64,000 nt of DNA from Akkermansia sp. (GCA_017555205.1 JAFZGW010000033.1:79547-143546), one strand, 5' to 3'. Shown: positions 26,577 through 36,444, numbered from the stretch's first letter. Translations and numbers: made by a program. Notes: generated from the letters alone by a model not told the origin.

Positions 26577-28373
26577 TTATTCTCCGCCCGCTGCAGCACG
26601 GATAAGAGAGGCGCACTCGTGGTACCCCTGTTCTTCTGCTAATTGAAGCGCAGTTTTCCCGGCTCGATTGGTCAGGGACACGTCTATGCCGGGGAATTTC
26701 AGCAACAAGCCTACACACTCAACATTGTTCAGTAACACAGCTTGCATAAGGGGCGTAACCATGTAGCGATTGCTCTTATTGACATCAATCCCGGCAGCCG
26801 TTGACAAAGCCTGCACACACTCGATGTGCTCCTTAGCAACGGCCCAGAGGAGCGGGGTATTCCCAACTACTCCATCGGCACAGTTTACCTCGATATTCGG
26901 AACGGAAATCAGGAGCTTCACACAAGCAGTATGGCCTCCCTGCACAGCCAGGAACAAAGGAGAGCCTACATATTCTCGAGTTGCATTGACATCAGCACCG
27001 GCCCGAATAAGCTGCTCCACATCCTGAGCATTACCGCTCTGGGCGGCATTGAACAGCGCGGTCGTTGCCTGGGCCGATGTGAGAGCCACAACAGAGGTGG
27101 ATGTTCCGGAGAATGCCCTAATCAGTTGAGCACACTCGTTCTTCCCCTCCTGCTCTGCCAGTTGAAGCGCCGTAAATCCTTGGCTGTCAGTTATGGTGAC
27201 ATCAAGCCCCGGAGCAGCCAGAAGCGCCTCAAGACATGCGGTCTGCCCGGACATAGCAGCACAGTGAAGCGCTGTACGGCCAAAGCCATCCATGCGGTTC
27301 ACATCAATTCCCTCGGCAGCCAACAGCAGGTGGGCACATTCAAGGTACCCATTTGAAACAGCACCATGGAGAGCCGTATGGCCCAAAGCACCAGTTTTGT
27401 TGATTTGAATACCGGGTACATTCAGCAGCAATCGAATACACTCGGTCTTACCGGTGAGGGCAGCCCATACCAAAGCCGTCACACCCCCACTATTAACCAG
27501 ATTAACATCAATTCCGGGAGCTTGCAGCAGTAGCCGCACACACTCAATATTCCCCTCGGCTATCGCAACGATAAGAGGTGTTGCTCCCTTGGCCTGCGAG
27601 ACATTAACATCAGCGCCTTCAGCTATCAGCTTACGCAACATTTCCACATCACCTTTTCTGATGACCTCCAATATCGAAGCCCCGCCTTGGGAAGACTTCA
27701 AAAAGTGGCGTATAAGTTGAGCACACTCACTCTTCCGCATTCTCATAGCCATCGCCAAAGGTGTCTCATTTTGTTTGTTAAGACACTGTGCATTTATCCC
27801 GGGGGAAGTCAGCAAGAGACGCACACACCCGGTGCGCCCCAACTCAACAGCGCGATGAAGAGCTGTACAACCGTCCGCATCTGTTTGGTTCACTTTCGCA
27901 GCGGCAGAAGCAAGCAATTTCTCCAAATCATCCACTTTATTTCTCATAACCGCAAGATGAAGTGGTGGGAAAGAGCTAACATCAATCCCGGGAGCTGACA
28001 ACAATGAGCACAAGGCTTGCTCATTCCTGTACTTAAGCGCCAGATCGAGGGGAGACTCACCTAACTGGTTCTTTTTATTCACATCAATCCCGGGTGTGGA
28101 GAGCAGCACGTTCACACAACTCTGATGACGTCCAAGCACCGCACATGCAAGAAGCGTATCGCCCCCTACCTTCTTATCTGCTGCAGCGTTGGGGTCCGTA
28201 CCGGGTAACATCAGCCAAGCTCGTAACAACGTTTCCTTTCCATTACCGGCGGCCTTCACCCCCACACTGTCAGTAGTAAACCACCCCCCGCCTAACAGCA
28301 AAGTTGCCGAACATGCCAATATGAGGATAGTGATTTTCTTACACCTACCATTTCTTGCCTTTGAAGCTGTCAT
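26577..28373 (-). CDS. Large ankyrin-repeat protein with N-terminal signal/anchor helix
   Basis: The 598-residue protein has a basic N-terminus and hydrophobic helix (about 13-33, ITILILACSATLLLGGGWF), then around 16 ankyrin repeats in two blocks separated by short linkers (SSQGGASILEV at about 230 and GTSTSVVALT at about 420). Repeats follow ALHRAVELGRTGCVRLLLTS and GIDVN patterns, with a conserved Cys in many (ECxxLL). It is probably exported or membrane-anchored and binds proteins; the target is unknown. It lies 35 bases downstream of the glcD-like gene on the same strand and may be read through from it. A second, shorter ankyrin protein is at 16160-16927. Confidence 0.85.
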   Translation of the reverse strand: MTASKARNGRCKKITILILACSATLLLGGGWFTTDSVGVKAAGNGKETLLRAWLMLPGTDPNAAADKKVGGDTLLACAVLGRHQSCVNVLLSTPGIDVNKKNQLGESPLDLALKYRNEQALCSLLSAPGIDVSSFPPLHLAVMRNKVDDLEKLLASAAAKVNQTDADGCTALHRAVELGRTGCVRLLLTSPGINAQCLNKQNETPLAMAMRMRKSECAQLIRHFLKSSQGGASILEVIRKGDVEMLRKLIAEGADVNVSQAKGATPLIVAIAEGNIECVRLLLQAPGIDVNLVNSGGVTALVWAALTGKTECIRLLLNVPGIQINKTGALGHTALHGAVSNGYLECAHLLLAAEGIDVNRMDGFGRTALHCAAMSGQTACLEALLAAPGLDVTITDSQGFTALQLAEQEGKNECAQLIRAFSGTSTSVVALTSAQATTALFNAAQSGNAQDVEQLIRAGADVNATREYVGSPLFLAVQGGHTACVKLLISVPNIEVNCADGVVGNTPLLWAVAKEHIECVQALSTAAGIDVNKSNRYMVTPLMQAVLLNNVECVGLLLKFPGIDVSLTNRAGKTALQLAEEQGYHECASLIRAAAGGE

Positions 28374-28408
28374 AATATCATCTGTAAATAAGTTATATGA
28401 GATAAAAA

Positions 28409-29785
28409 TCAGAGATTCATTTTACCGGGATTGAGTATACCCTGCGGGTCAAGGGCTGATTTGATGATGCGATGAACATCAAACGCGACGTCGCCGATGG
28501 CCTGCGGGAACCAGGGGCTCTTGGCAATGCCGATACCATGTTCGCCGGTAATGCTGCCGCCGTGTGCCATCACCCAATCAAAAAGGCGATTAACGAGAAC
28601 ATCCGCAGGTTCGCGAATATCGCGACCTGCTTCATCTTTCAGCACCATAATGTTGGTGTGAATATTACCATCCCCCGAATGCCCGAAACAAGCAACCGGA
28701 ATGCCGGTCTCTCGCTCCATAGACGCACAGAACTCCACCAGAGCCACCAACTGCGAACGGGGAATAACCACATCTTCGTTCAATTTAGTGAGCCCGGTGG
28801 CTTTCAGGCTGTATGAAAACTCACGGCGCAGTTGCCAAATAGCCTCCACGTCCTCCTCGGTAGTAGCCGTCACCACCTCCGTAGCACCGGTGGCTCGCAA
28901 CACCGCTGCGATGGATTGCAATTCTGCCGCCACAGCATCGGCCTGACCATCAATTTCAATAATGATATGCCCCTGAGCATCCTCCGGCAGTACACCGGGG
29001 CCCAGATAATTTCTCGCAGCTCGCAGCGTGAAAGAATCCGTAATTTCAATAGCTGCCGGCAAGTGCCCGGCTTGCAGCACATTTTGCACCGCCGCCGCAG
29101 CCAGCGCAAACTGCGGGAACCCTGCATGCAGGGCTGCACGCGCAGGCGGTGCCGGTATAATACGCAGCGTGGCCTGAGTAACAATACCCAGCATACCCTC
29201 ACTGCCACAGAACAACCCCACCAAATCGAAACCTTGCTTGTTCTTATGAGTACGACCGCCACAGGTCATCACCCTACCATCGGGCAATACAACCTCCAGC
29301 CCCAGCACATAAGCGCGGGTCACACCATATTTCAGGCAGCGGGGGCCGCCGGCATTCGTGGCAATATTGCCGCCGATGCTCGATTCCTTACGCGAAGCGG
29401 GGTCCGGCGGGTAAAACCACCCCAACTCCGCACAAGCCTGTTGAAGCTCAGCCGTTAACACACCGGCCTGCACCACAGCCACACCGTCAGCGGGATTGAC
29501 CTCCACAATACGCCGCATATTGGCTACCGAGATAACCAGCCCGCCTTTTACCGGCACACAGCCCCCCACATAACCCACACCGGCACCGCGCGGGGTAACA
29601 GGAACACCATGCTCGGCGGCATATTTCATAGCGATTGCCACATGCTGAGTTTCCGTAGCCAGCACGACAGCCTCCGGCATGGCGGCGGCATGCCATTTAT
29701 CACCGGCGTGTGCAGCCAGCACATCAGGAGCCGTGCTCACACACTCCCCCAGCAGTTCCTTCAAACCATCTACCCAATCTTTCAT
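28409..29785 (-). CDS. FAD-linked 2-hydroxyacid oxidase/dehydrogenase (GlcD/D-lactate dehydrogenase type)
   Basis: The 458-residue protein starts MKDWVDGLKELLG. The FAD-binding PCMH domain (about 35-215) has TPRGAGVGYVGGCVPVKGG and a Gly-rich stretch near PASRKESSIGGNIATNAGG. The C-terminal cap contains GHSGDGNIHTNIMV and SITGEHGIGIAKSPWF, both family signatures with the substrate-binding His residues. It would oxidise a 2-hydroxyacid such as D-lactate or glycolate. It lies 20 bases after an SsuABC-type ABC importer on the same strand, so its substrate may be imported by, or derived from, the cargo of that transporter; a sulfonated hydroxyacid is a speculative option. Confidence 0.87.
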   Translation of the reverse strand: MKDWVDGLKELLGECVSTAPDVLAAHAGDKWHAAAMPEAVVLATETQHVAIAMKYAAEHGVPVTPRGAGVGYVGGCVPVKGGLVISVANMRRIVEVNPADGVAVVQAGVLTAELQQACAELGWFYPPDPASRKESSIGGNIATNAGGPRCLKYGVTRAYVLGLEVVLPDGRVMTCGGRTHKNKQGFDLVGLFCGSEGMLGIVTQATLRIIPAPPARAALHAGFPQFALAAAAVQNVLQAGHLPAAIEITDSFTLRAARNYLGPGVLPEDAQGHIIIEIDGQADAVAAELQSIAAVLRATGATEVVTATTEEDVEAIWQLRREFSYSLKATGLTKLNEDVVIPRSQLVALVEFCASMERETGIPVACFGHSGDGNIHTNIMVLKDEAGRDIREPADVLVNRLFDWVMAHGGSITGEHGIGIAKSPWFPQAIGDVAFDVHRIIKSALDPQGILNPGKMNL

Positions 29786-29805
29786 AGTCCGGCTTCCAAT
29801 CACAA

Positions 29806-30603
29806 TTACTCCTTATCAGTACCCCAGCGGCGGTGCAGCCATTTCTCAGCCGGCGAAAAGAGAATCTTATCCGCCAACAAGCCCACCAGAATAATGATAA
29901 ACATGATACCGATAACCTGGTACATGCGCTGCAATTCACGCCCATAGTGCAGATACTGGCCTATACCGAAACCGGAAACCACGGCCACATAAATCTCGGC
30001 AGCCATCAGAGAACGCCAAGCGAAAGCCCAGCCCTGCTTCATGCCGCTCACCACAAAAGGAGCCGATGCCGGCAAGGTGACAGATACCAAGGTGCGCAAG
30101 GGAGAAGCACCCATGGTGCGGGCGGCTCGGGCATATATGGGCGGTACGTTCTTCATGCCATTCTGGGTCGAAAGCAGCACACTCCACAGCGTACCCATAA
30201 TGACCACAAACAACAAAGCAGCCTCCGTCTGGCCAAACCAAATGCAAGCCAACGGCACCCAGCACACGCTCGGCAATGCCTGAAGCCCGAGCGCCAATAC
30301 CCCCAGCGTGTCGCTCGCCCATTTGAAGCGGGCTGCAACCATGCCCAGCGGTACCCCCAGCACCAAGCCAATGGCATAACCTATGAGCAAACGGCGCAGT
30401 GTAATAAGCATGGAGAGCGGAATTTTTCCGTTCAGCGTATTATCCCACAAATACTGCCCGACTATAGAGGGCGGCGGCAGCACATAGGGCGACCACAGCG
30501 GCTCTTCCGGGCCAATCCCCAGCCACAGCAAATCCCCGGTCAGCGCAGCCCATACTCCTATGAGCAGCAAGAAGAATATAACGGTATGAAGTGCTCGTTT
30601 CAT
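29806..30603 (-). CDS. ABC transporter permease (SsuC/TauC type)
   Basis: The 265-residue permease has about six transmembrane helices. The EAA-type loop (ARAARTMGASPLRTLVSVTLPASAP, about 160-185) contacts the ATPase. It belongs to the BPD_transp_1 group used for nitrate, sulfonate and taurine import. It is the third gene of a run SBP, ATPase, permease, and then the GlcD-like oxidase. Confidence 0.9.
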   Translation of the reverse strand: MKRALHTVIFFLLLIGVWAALTGDLLWLGIGPEEPLWSPYVLPPPSIVGQYLWDNTLNGKIPLSMLITLRRLLIGYAIGLVLGVPLGMVAARFKWASDTLGVLALGLQALPSVCWVPLACIWFGQTEAALLFVVIMGTLWSVLLSTQNGMKNVPPIYARAARTMGASPLRTLVSVTLPASAPFVVSGMKQGWAFAWRSLMAAEIYVAVVSGFGIGQYLHYGRELQRMYQVIGIMFIIILVGLLADKILFSPAEKWLHRRWGTDKE

Positions 30604-30624
30604 GCTATTTTAATGAGTTATATA

Positions 30625-31431
30625 TCAATCGGATTCAGCGGCATTCTGGTACCCCTTCAACGAGGACGTAATCTGCTGCGACAGGTCAGCCAAGTCGTGG
30701 TTATTGATATTGCGCGGGCGCGGCAGCTCTATGGGGAACTTCTCGCGCACTCTACCGGGGTGCGGCGAAAAGAGCACCACGCGGCTCCCCAGGCAAACGG
30801 CCTCGCGCACGTTGTGTGTTACAAACACAATGGTTTTCTTGCGCTTGGCCCAAATATCCTGAATATCGCCGTAAAGTTGCTCGCGGGTCATGGCATCGAG
30901 CGCGGAAAACGGCTCATCCATCAGCAAAATCTTGGGGTTGGGAGCCAAGGAGCGTGCGAGAGCCACGCGTTGGCGCATGCCGCCCGACAGCTCGTGTATG
31001 CTGGAATGGGCAAACTTATCCATCTTCACCAAGAAGAGGTAGTATTTTGCCACCTCCAAGCGCTCTTTATTGTTGAGGTTTGGCTTCTGCCGCAGCCCGA
31101 ACATCACGTTACCAATGACATCCAGCCACGGGAAGAGGGCGTGCTCCTGAAACATCATCATACGGTCTCGCCCCGGACCGAGAATCGGCACGCCGTCAAT
31201 AAGCGCCAAACCGCTGTCCGGCTTTTCAAGACCGGCTATGATATTGAGCAGGGTCGATTTACCGCAGCCACTGGGACCGACAAAACAAACGAACTCGCCC
31301 TCGTTGATGGTGAGCGAAACGTCATCGAGCGCGCGCACCGTGCCGGACTTCGTCTTAAAGTCCTTGCACACATGCTCGATAGTGAGTTTAGCCGTTGGGT
31401 ACTCGTGTATCTCCTGTTCGAGTTTTTTCAT
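30625..31431 (-). CDS. ABC transporter ATP-binding protein (SsuB/TauB type)
   Basis: The 268-residue ATPase has Walker A GPSGCGKST (about 54-62), signature LSGGMRQRVALAR (about 145-157), and Walker B KILLMDEPFSALD (about 166-178), followed by a His switch in FVTHNVREAV. The family powers import of sulfonates, taurine or nitrate. It starts four bases after the substrate-binding gene. Confidence 0.92.
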   Translation of the reverse strand: MKKLEQEIHEYPTAKLTIEHVCKDFKTKSGTVRALDDVSLTINEGEFVCFVGPSGCGKSTLLNIIAGLEKPDSGLALIDGVPILGPGRDRMMMFQEHALFPWLDVIGNVMFGLRQKPNLNNKERLEVAKYYLFLVKMDKFAHSSIHELSGGMRQRVALARSLAPNPKILLMDEPFSALDAMTREQLYGDIQDIWAKRKKTIVFVTHNVREAVCLGSRVVLFSPHPGRVREKFPIELPRPRNINNHDLADLSQQITSSLKGYQNAAESD

Positions 31432-31435
31432 ATCA

Positions 31436-32422
31436 TCAGTTCTGTTCAGCCTTGTAAATCAAATCATCGAGAGCCGGCACGCGGTCAAGCAACCCGCATT
31501 CCTGCGCATCCGTCACAAACTGCTGCAAGCCCGGCAAGTCTATATCCACCGTGAGTTTCAGGCGCTTCCAAGCACTGCGCACCAGTTCAGGGTCAAAAGG
31601 AGCCTGTGTCAATTCGGACAATTCGTCTACCACGTGTTGTTGAGCCTCTTGCGGGTGGTCTATAATCCACTGCGTCAAATCACGATGCGCCTGCAAGATG
31701 GTAGCCGCCTCGTTCGGGTGCTTGCGCAGCCAGCCCACCCGAGCCGTCAGCACGGTGGTTACGACGTCCGGTTCTTCGAGCAATACCTTTGCACCGGCCG
31801 TATTTTCAAGGCTCGACACCCACGGCTCCACCGTCCATACAGCATCTATATCGCCCTGTTTCATGAGCTGCAGCTGCATCGCGTTCGGGGTGGGGCTCAC
31901 ACGGCAATCGCCATCCCCCTCGAGGGTGCAGCGCAAGCCGTTCTTGCTCAGCCATGCTCGGCAAGATACATCTTGCGTATTGCCCAGTTGCGGGGTCGCT
32001 ATACTGCGCCCTTTAAAATCAGCAGCACGGGTAATACCGCTACCGGGGCGCACCAACAGCGCCGCCCCGCCATTCACCGCACCGGCCAATAATCGAACCT
32101 CGCGCCCCGCAGATACAGCATAGGCATTCAGTGCCGGGCTGGGGCCAACGTATGTCAGGTCAACCGTCCGCCCGAAAAGTGCCTCCATCGCGGTAGGTCC
32201 GGCGTTGTAGGTATACCACTCCACGGAATAACCGGGCAAATAGCGCTCAAACCACCCATTTCCATGGCGTGTCATGTTGCGTGCGACTAAAGCCTGCACA
32301 TGGGTCACATTCGGGAAACCGCCCATGCGGATGACCTTGCTGTCCGATTCCTCACGGTTACAGGCGCAGAGCACCAGCAGAGCCGTCGCAACAAGCAGCA
32401 GACATGTGAGGCATTTCTTCAT
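31436..32422 (-). CDS. ABC substrate-binding lipoprotein (SsuA/TauA/NMT1-like)
   Basis: The 328-residue protein has a lipoprotein signal (LCAC, Cys21) and a bilobed periplasmic-binding fold of SsuA/NMT1 type: IRMGGFPNVTHVQALVA near the N-terminus and MEALFGRTVDLTYVGPSPALNAY in the hinge, which in SsuA-like proteins lines the anion pocket. AVWTVEPWVSSLE follows later. It would capture aliphatic sulfonates, taurine or a related organic anion; exact cargo cannot be told from sequence. It heads the operon. Confidence 0.87.
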   Translation of the reverse strand: MKKCLTCLLLVATALLVLCACNREESDSKVIRMGGFPNVTHVQALVARNMTRHGNGWFERYLPGYSVEWYTYNAGPTAMEALFGRTVDLTYVGPSPALNAYAVSAGREVRLLAGAVNGGAALLVRPGSGITRAADFKGRSIATPQLGNTQDVSCRAWLSKNGLRCTLEGDGDCRVSPTPNAMQLQLMKQGDIDAVWTVEPWVSSLENTAGAKVLLEEPDVVTTVLTARVGWLRKHPNEAATILQAHRDLTQWIIDHPQEAQQHVVDELSELTQAPFDPELVRSAWKRLKLTVDIDLPGLQQFVTDAQECGLLDRVPALDDLIYKAEQN

Positions 32423-32430
32423 GACCCACT

Positions 32431-32459
32431 ATCCTACCAGACCCGCAGCCCGCCGTCAA
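32431..32459 (-). promoter_or_regulatory. Predicted short-leader promoter of the SsuABC-glcD unit
   Basis: TTGACG (32459-32454), 17 bases, TAGGAT (32436-32431), then eight bases to the ATG at 32422. Confidence 0.62.
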
Positions 32460-32494
32460 GCAGCAATGGCGGCACCGCTGCGGCAAATCCCGTG

Positions 32495-32929
32495 TTATTT
32501 TTCTTTCACACGGCGAAAAAGAAAGCGCAACTCATCTTCCGGGCGATTGCGGGCTTTATTTGTGCGGCGAATATGCTCGCGGGCAAGCTCCGGCAGCTTA
32601 TCAAAAATCAAAGGTTGCAGCACAACCTCATCTTCACTTTCAAAAATAACATCGGCCTGAAAACGCTCCTCACCGCGCGAAAATTGCACCCGATAGGGCT
32701 CGCTATCAGTCTGCAACCATGTATAAGCAAACTTACCGCGATGCCCGCCCACAGACCAACTTACCTGCTGAGCATCCACCTCGGCTCTGATTTTCTGCGG
32801 GGAGCCGAGCCACTCCCCCATTGCAAGTTCTACCGGGTTTTCAAACCAATCCGGTATGAACACGCCGCACAGCAGCCCGATTACGGCGGCCCCATCAGTA
32901 AATGACGTAAGTTCAACATACGAAAACAA
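32495..32929 (-). CDS. Uncharacterised soluble protein downstream of the histidine kinase
   Basis: About 144 codons from a TTG at 32929; a GTG or an internal ATG further in is also possible. No family is recognised. The middle is beta-rich and charged (KIRAEVDAQQVSWSVGG, VQFSRGEERFQADVIF), and the end is basic and helical (AREHIRRTNKARNRPEDELR). The hydrophobic N-terminal stretch (AAVIGLLCGVFIP) might be part of the fold rather than a membrane helix. The start lies seven bases after the kinase stop, so it is probably coupled to it. Confidence 0.55.
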   Translation of the reverse strand: MFSYVELTSFTDGAAVIGLLCGVFIPDWFENPVELAMGEWLGSPQKIRAEVDAQQVSWSVGGHRGKFAYTWLQTDSEPYRVQFSRGEERFQADVIFESEDEVVLQPLIFDKLPELAREHIRRTNKARNRPEDELRFLFRRVKEK

Positions 32930-32936
32930 GCTGAAA

Positions 32937-34079
32937 TCAGGCCTGCAATAACCTCACCACCCTATCAGCGCGAGGTATGGTAATGGTCACCTTGGTACCA
33001 ATTCCTTCCTTCGAGGCCAACGAAAGCGTGCCGCCGTGCTCTTTAATGATATGGCGAACAATGAGCAGCCCCAACCCATTGCCCTTCTTACGGGTTGTGC
33101 GGAAGGGCTCGTACATATTGCCCATCACCTCGTGCGATATTCCGCTACCATTGTCACCAATGATGATTCGCACGTCGGTATCATTATAATCGGTCTGTAT
33201 GTAAACGCCGCCCTCACTGCCCGGTATAGACTGGTAGGCATTGCGAATGAGGTTATAAAGGGCTTGGAAAAGCTGACCTCCATCGGCATCCAGCTCCGGC
33301 AAATCCCGACTGAGGGAAAGCTGTATACTGATACCGCGGGAGGCCACCTCGGGCTCCAGCACTTCCAGCACATGCTCCACTACATCATTCAGCCGTACTG
33401 TTGCCCGATTGAGGCTACCGGGGCGCACGGACTGCAAGAACTGGCGCAGCAGGGTATCCAACCGCCGAGTCTCACCCAACGCGCTCTCAAGCAAGGGCTC
33501 CAGTTTATCCTGCGCTTCGGCACCGAGCTTGGCCAACTTGCGCTGCATCAACTGCAAATTAAGGCCTAGTGAATTAAGTGGATTACCGATTTCATGAGCC
33601 ACGGCTCCGGCCATGTATGTTACCAAGTTAAACTGTTCGGCCTCGGCGTCTTCCTCACCTCGTGTGCGGCTCTCGGTATCATCTCGGATAAGCAGCAAAT
33701 ACTCCGAGCCATTGGCCACGGGACTGATAAAGAAGTTGTAGTGCCGCTCCTCGGGGTAGTTCACATGCAGGTCGCGGGTAATGGCTAAGCGACGGCTGCT
33801 GACTTCCTGCCAGTTACAGGTGCCACCCACCAAACGCTCAAAGGGTACATGCAACAACTCATTGAAGTTGCGATTAAAAATAGCACAGGCGGCACGATTG
33901 GCAAAGCGTGGCGTTCCCTCGGCATCAAACAGGATAAGCCCATCCCGCAACGCGTCGAACACATCCTGCAACAGGCCTTTTTCAGAGGCCAGGCGCATGA
34001 AAAGCTGCCGCAGTTCCTCCGTCCCCAGGTGCTCCATGCGGCTGAGTATCTTTTCGAGTGTATCGCGTTTGATAGCCAT
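32937..34079 (-). CDS. Cytoplasmic PAS-domain sensor histidine kinase (NtrB-like), orphan
   Basis: The 380-residue kinase has no transmembrane helix. A PAS domain covers about 35-135 (VFDALRDGLILFDAEGTPRF). The HisKA H-box is GAVAHEIGNPLNSL with His162. HATPase_c has N-box NLIRNAYQSI (about 287-296), G1 IGDNGSGIS (about 318) and G2 GNGLGLLIV (about 342). The organisation matches NtrB-like kinases that sense a soluble signal. No response regulator gene is adjacent, so its partner lies elsewhere. It begins four bases after the GH31 alpha-glucosidase stop, suggesting a link to carbohydrate status, which is inference. Confidence 0.88.
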   Translation of the reverse strand: MAIKRDTLEKILSRMEHLGTEELRQLFMRLASEKGLLQDVFDALRDGLILFDAEGTPRFANRAACAIFNRNFNELLHVPFERLVGGTCNWQEVSSRRLAITRDLHVNYPEERHYNFFISPVANGSEYLLLIRDDTESRTRGEEDAEAEQFNLVTYMAGAVAHEIGNPLNSLGLNLQLMQRKLAKLGAEAQDKLEPLLESALGETRRLDTLLRQFLQSVRPGSLNRATVRLNDVVEHVLEVLEPEVASRGISIQLSLSRDLPELDADGGQLFQALYNLIRNAYQSIPGSEGGVYIQTDYNDTDVRIIIGDNGSGISHEVMGNMYEPFRTTRKKGNGLGLLIVRHIIKEHGGTLSLASKEGIGTKVTITIPRADRVVRLLQA

Positions 34080-34083
34080 GAAA

Positions 34084-36444
34084 TCAGAATTTTATGTGAA
34101 TTTCGGAGAAATTAATCGGCAGCGTCACACGGTAAACGTGTCGCTCATCGAATTCAGCGGATTGTTCCACCCCATCGGCAACAGCCACCGGAGCTGCGGA
34201 GGGCGGCAGTGAGTGCACGGCCAACACCAACGTGCGCCCATGCTGCTCGGCGTGAATATTCAAGCTGTGAGTGAGCACAAAGGAGCGCAACTGAGCCCGG
34301 TAATCGAAACGGTGCAGCATATAGCGCCCCTTTCGGTACCCATAGCCGTCGCCCTCGTCTTCGTATAGTTCACTCTGCTGCCGGAGCTCCGGCGCCCACC
34401 ACAAATCAAGCGTTACCTGCGGGTCACTCAGCTCACCCACATACTGCTGCACCGGCCAGCGCGGCACCACAAACCCGCCGCGCACATATACCGGTATATG
34501 CGAAAGCGGTGTGGGAACCCATGCCTCGGTCGATGAATCGGGCGCGGGGTCGTCCGTCCAGTACGAATACCAACGCCCCGGCGGCAGGTACATAAATCTG
34601 CCGGCCTCGCCGGGGTGATGCACGGGTACAACATAGAGCGCATCGCCCACAAAAAACTCGCTACTGCGCCAGTAGGTATCGGTGTTGTTCGGGTACATGA
34701 GTGCCAGCGAACGTATGATAGGCGTACCATAACGGCTGTAGCGGTAAAACTGGGTATAGAAATACGGCAACAAGCGGTAGCGGTGTTCGAGCGCGCGGCG
34801 CACCAGTGCCTCCACCACCGGGCCGAAACACCACGGCTCCTGCCCACCGAACTCGCCGTTATTGTGATTGCGGAAAAAGACGTGGAAGGCGGCCATCTGC
34901 ATCCAGCGGCAGAAGAGTTCGGGCGTAGGGTGCCCCAGGAAGCCGCCGGTATCAGCCCCGCAGAAGGAGACACCACTGGCAGACAAGCGCTGCACCATCA
35001 GGTTGGCCATCTTCAGGTTTTCCCAGTCGGCGTCATTATCACCGGTCCATGTAGCAGCCCAGCGCTGCAAACCGGCAAAGCCGGCTCGCGACAGCACAAA
35101 GGGGCGGCGCTCCGGTGCAAACTGCTCCATACCCTGCCGGGTGGCACGCGCCATGCACTGGCCGTAGATGTTGTGCGCTTTCAGGTGCGAGCAGTAAAAA
35201 CCGTCGTAGTTATGGCGTGTATCGGGCGGGAATGTCCGGTCGGGGAAAATGGCAGGCTCGTTCATGTCTGTCCATATCCCACGCACTCCGTATTCCGCAA
35301 TCTGGCGGCGGAAAAGATCGGCCCACCATTTGCGCGTAATGGGTGAGGTAAAATCCGGGAATGTACAGGTGCCGGGCCATACCTCGCCGGAGAGCAATGC
35401 ACCATCGTGCCTGCGGCAGAACACATTGCGCTCAAATCCGCTACGCCACACATAGTTGTCCGGGTTGACCTTAATTCCCGGGTCAATAATAGTCACCACC
35501 TTGAACCCCTGCTCCCCCAAGCGGGCAATCATTCCCGGCGGGTCAGGAAAACGCGTACGGTCCCATGTGAGTGCCTGATATTCCTTCATGTGGTGAATAT
35601 CAAGGTGAATGGAATCGCAGGGCATGCGCCGCGAGCGCAACTCGGCGGCCAAATCCATAACTGCTTTTTCCGGGTAATAGCTCCACTTGCTCTGGTGGTA
35701 CCCCAGCGCCCACAGCGGCGGCATGGGCGGTAGACCGGTCATGCGCGTGTATGCTTGCACGGTATCAAGCGCTGTTTCGCCGCAAATGAAGTAGTAATCC
35801 ATCACCCCGCCATCGGCCCCGAAGAGCAAGCGGTCTTCGCGCTCCTTACCGAAATCGAAATAGGAACGCATGGTATTATCAAAGAAAATACCATACTGGT
35901 GCCCATTATCAAGGCACAAAAAGAAAGGTATGCTCTTGTACAGCGGGTCGCTGCCGGGGTGGAACTTATAGTGGTCGGAGCCCCACATCTCGAAACGCTT
36001 GCCGCGCAAGTTCAACTCACAGGGCTTATCACCCAGGGCGAAGAAATGCGCCTCGGGCGGCATGTGCTTAAGCACCCACACCAATTCATCCCCCGTTCCT
36101 TCATGCAGGCGGTGCCCCATTCCCTCGGCATCCGCGCACAGGGTGTACCCTGTCGAGCGCTCCAGAAATTCCAAGCCCCCGTCAACCTTGCGCACGCGCA
36201 CGGTCAATCGCGGCGTGCTCAGTTCATAGCAGTCGGCTCGCTCTACCTCCTCCGGTTGCAGACACGCCGGGGCGTACTCCGGCGCCATACCGTAACTGGG
36301 TATGTTCTCAAACACAGGGTGCGACACATAACGACAGCGCACCACCCCGGGCTCAAGAAAATACAGCCGCAGCCGATTCGTCGGAAACTCGAGCTCGAGT
36401 GTATGGGAATTCACCCACTCGTAATGGCGTATGTAGGTCTTCAA
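34084..36444 (-). CDS. GH31 alpha-glucosidase
   Basis: The 786-residue enzyme has the N-terminal GH31 beta-sandwich (to about 235), catalytic barrel and C-terminal beta domains. The nucleophile is Asp393 in GIWTDMNEP; the acid/base is Asp469 in WTGDNDADW. Substrate-pocket segments HQSKWSYYP and DIHHMKEYQALTWD are typical of alpha-glucosidases or related alpha-xylosidases. There is no signal peptide. It sits between a HIT protein and an orphan histidine kinase in one minus-strand run. Confidence 0.93.
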   Translation of the reverse strand: MKTYIRHYEWVNSHTLELEFPTNRLRLYFLEPGVVRCRYVSHPVFENIPSYGMAPEYAPACLQPEEVERADCYELSTPRLTVRVRKVDGGLEFLERSTGYTLCADAEGMGHRLHEGTGDELVWVLKHMPPEAHFFALGDKPCELNLRGKRFEMWGSDHYKFHPGSDPLYKSIPFFLCLDNGHQYGIFFDNTMRSYFDFGKEREDRLLFGADGGVMDYYFICGETALDTVQAYTRMTGLPPMPPLWALGYHQSKWSYYPEKAVMDLAAELRSRRMPCDSIHLDIHHMKEYQALTWDRTRFPDPPGMIARLGEQGFKVVTIIDPGIKVNPDNYVWRSGFERNVFCRRHDGALLSGEVWPGTCTFPDFTSPITRKWWADLFRRQIAEYGVRGIWTDMNEPAIFPDRTFPPDTRHNYDGFYCSHLKAHNIYGQCMARATRQGMEQFAPERRPFVLSRAGFAGLQRWAATWTGDNDADWENLKMANLMVQRLSASGVSFCGADTGGFLGHPTPELFCRWMQMAAFHVFFRNHNNGEFGGQEPWCFGPVVEALVRRALEHRYRLLPYFYTQFYRYSRYGTPIIRSLALMYPNNTDTYWRSSEFFVGDALYVVPVHHPGEAGRFMYLPPGRWYSYWTDDPAPDSSTEAWVPTPLSHIPVYVRGGFVVPRWPVQQYVGELSDPQVTLDLWWAPELRQQSELYEDEGDGYGYRKGRYMLHRFDYRAQLRSFVLTHSLNIHAEQHGRTLVLAVHSLPPSAAPVAVADGVEQSAEFDERHVYRVTLPINFSEIHIKF

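Noticed and set aside
29833..31554. Plus-strand open frame of 573 codons
   Set aside because: It lies opposite the ABC permease and ATPase genes, has His/Gln-rich low-complexity translation and no recognisable motif; a shadow of the real minus-strand genes.
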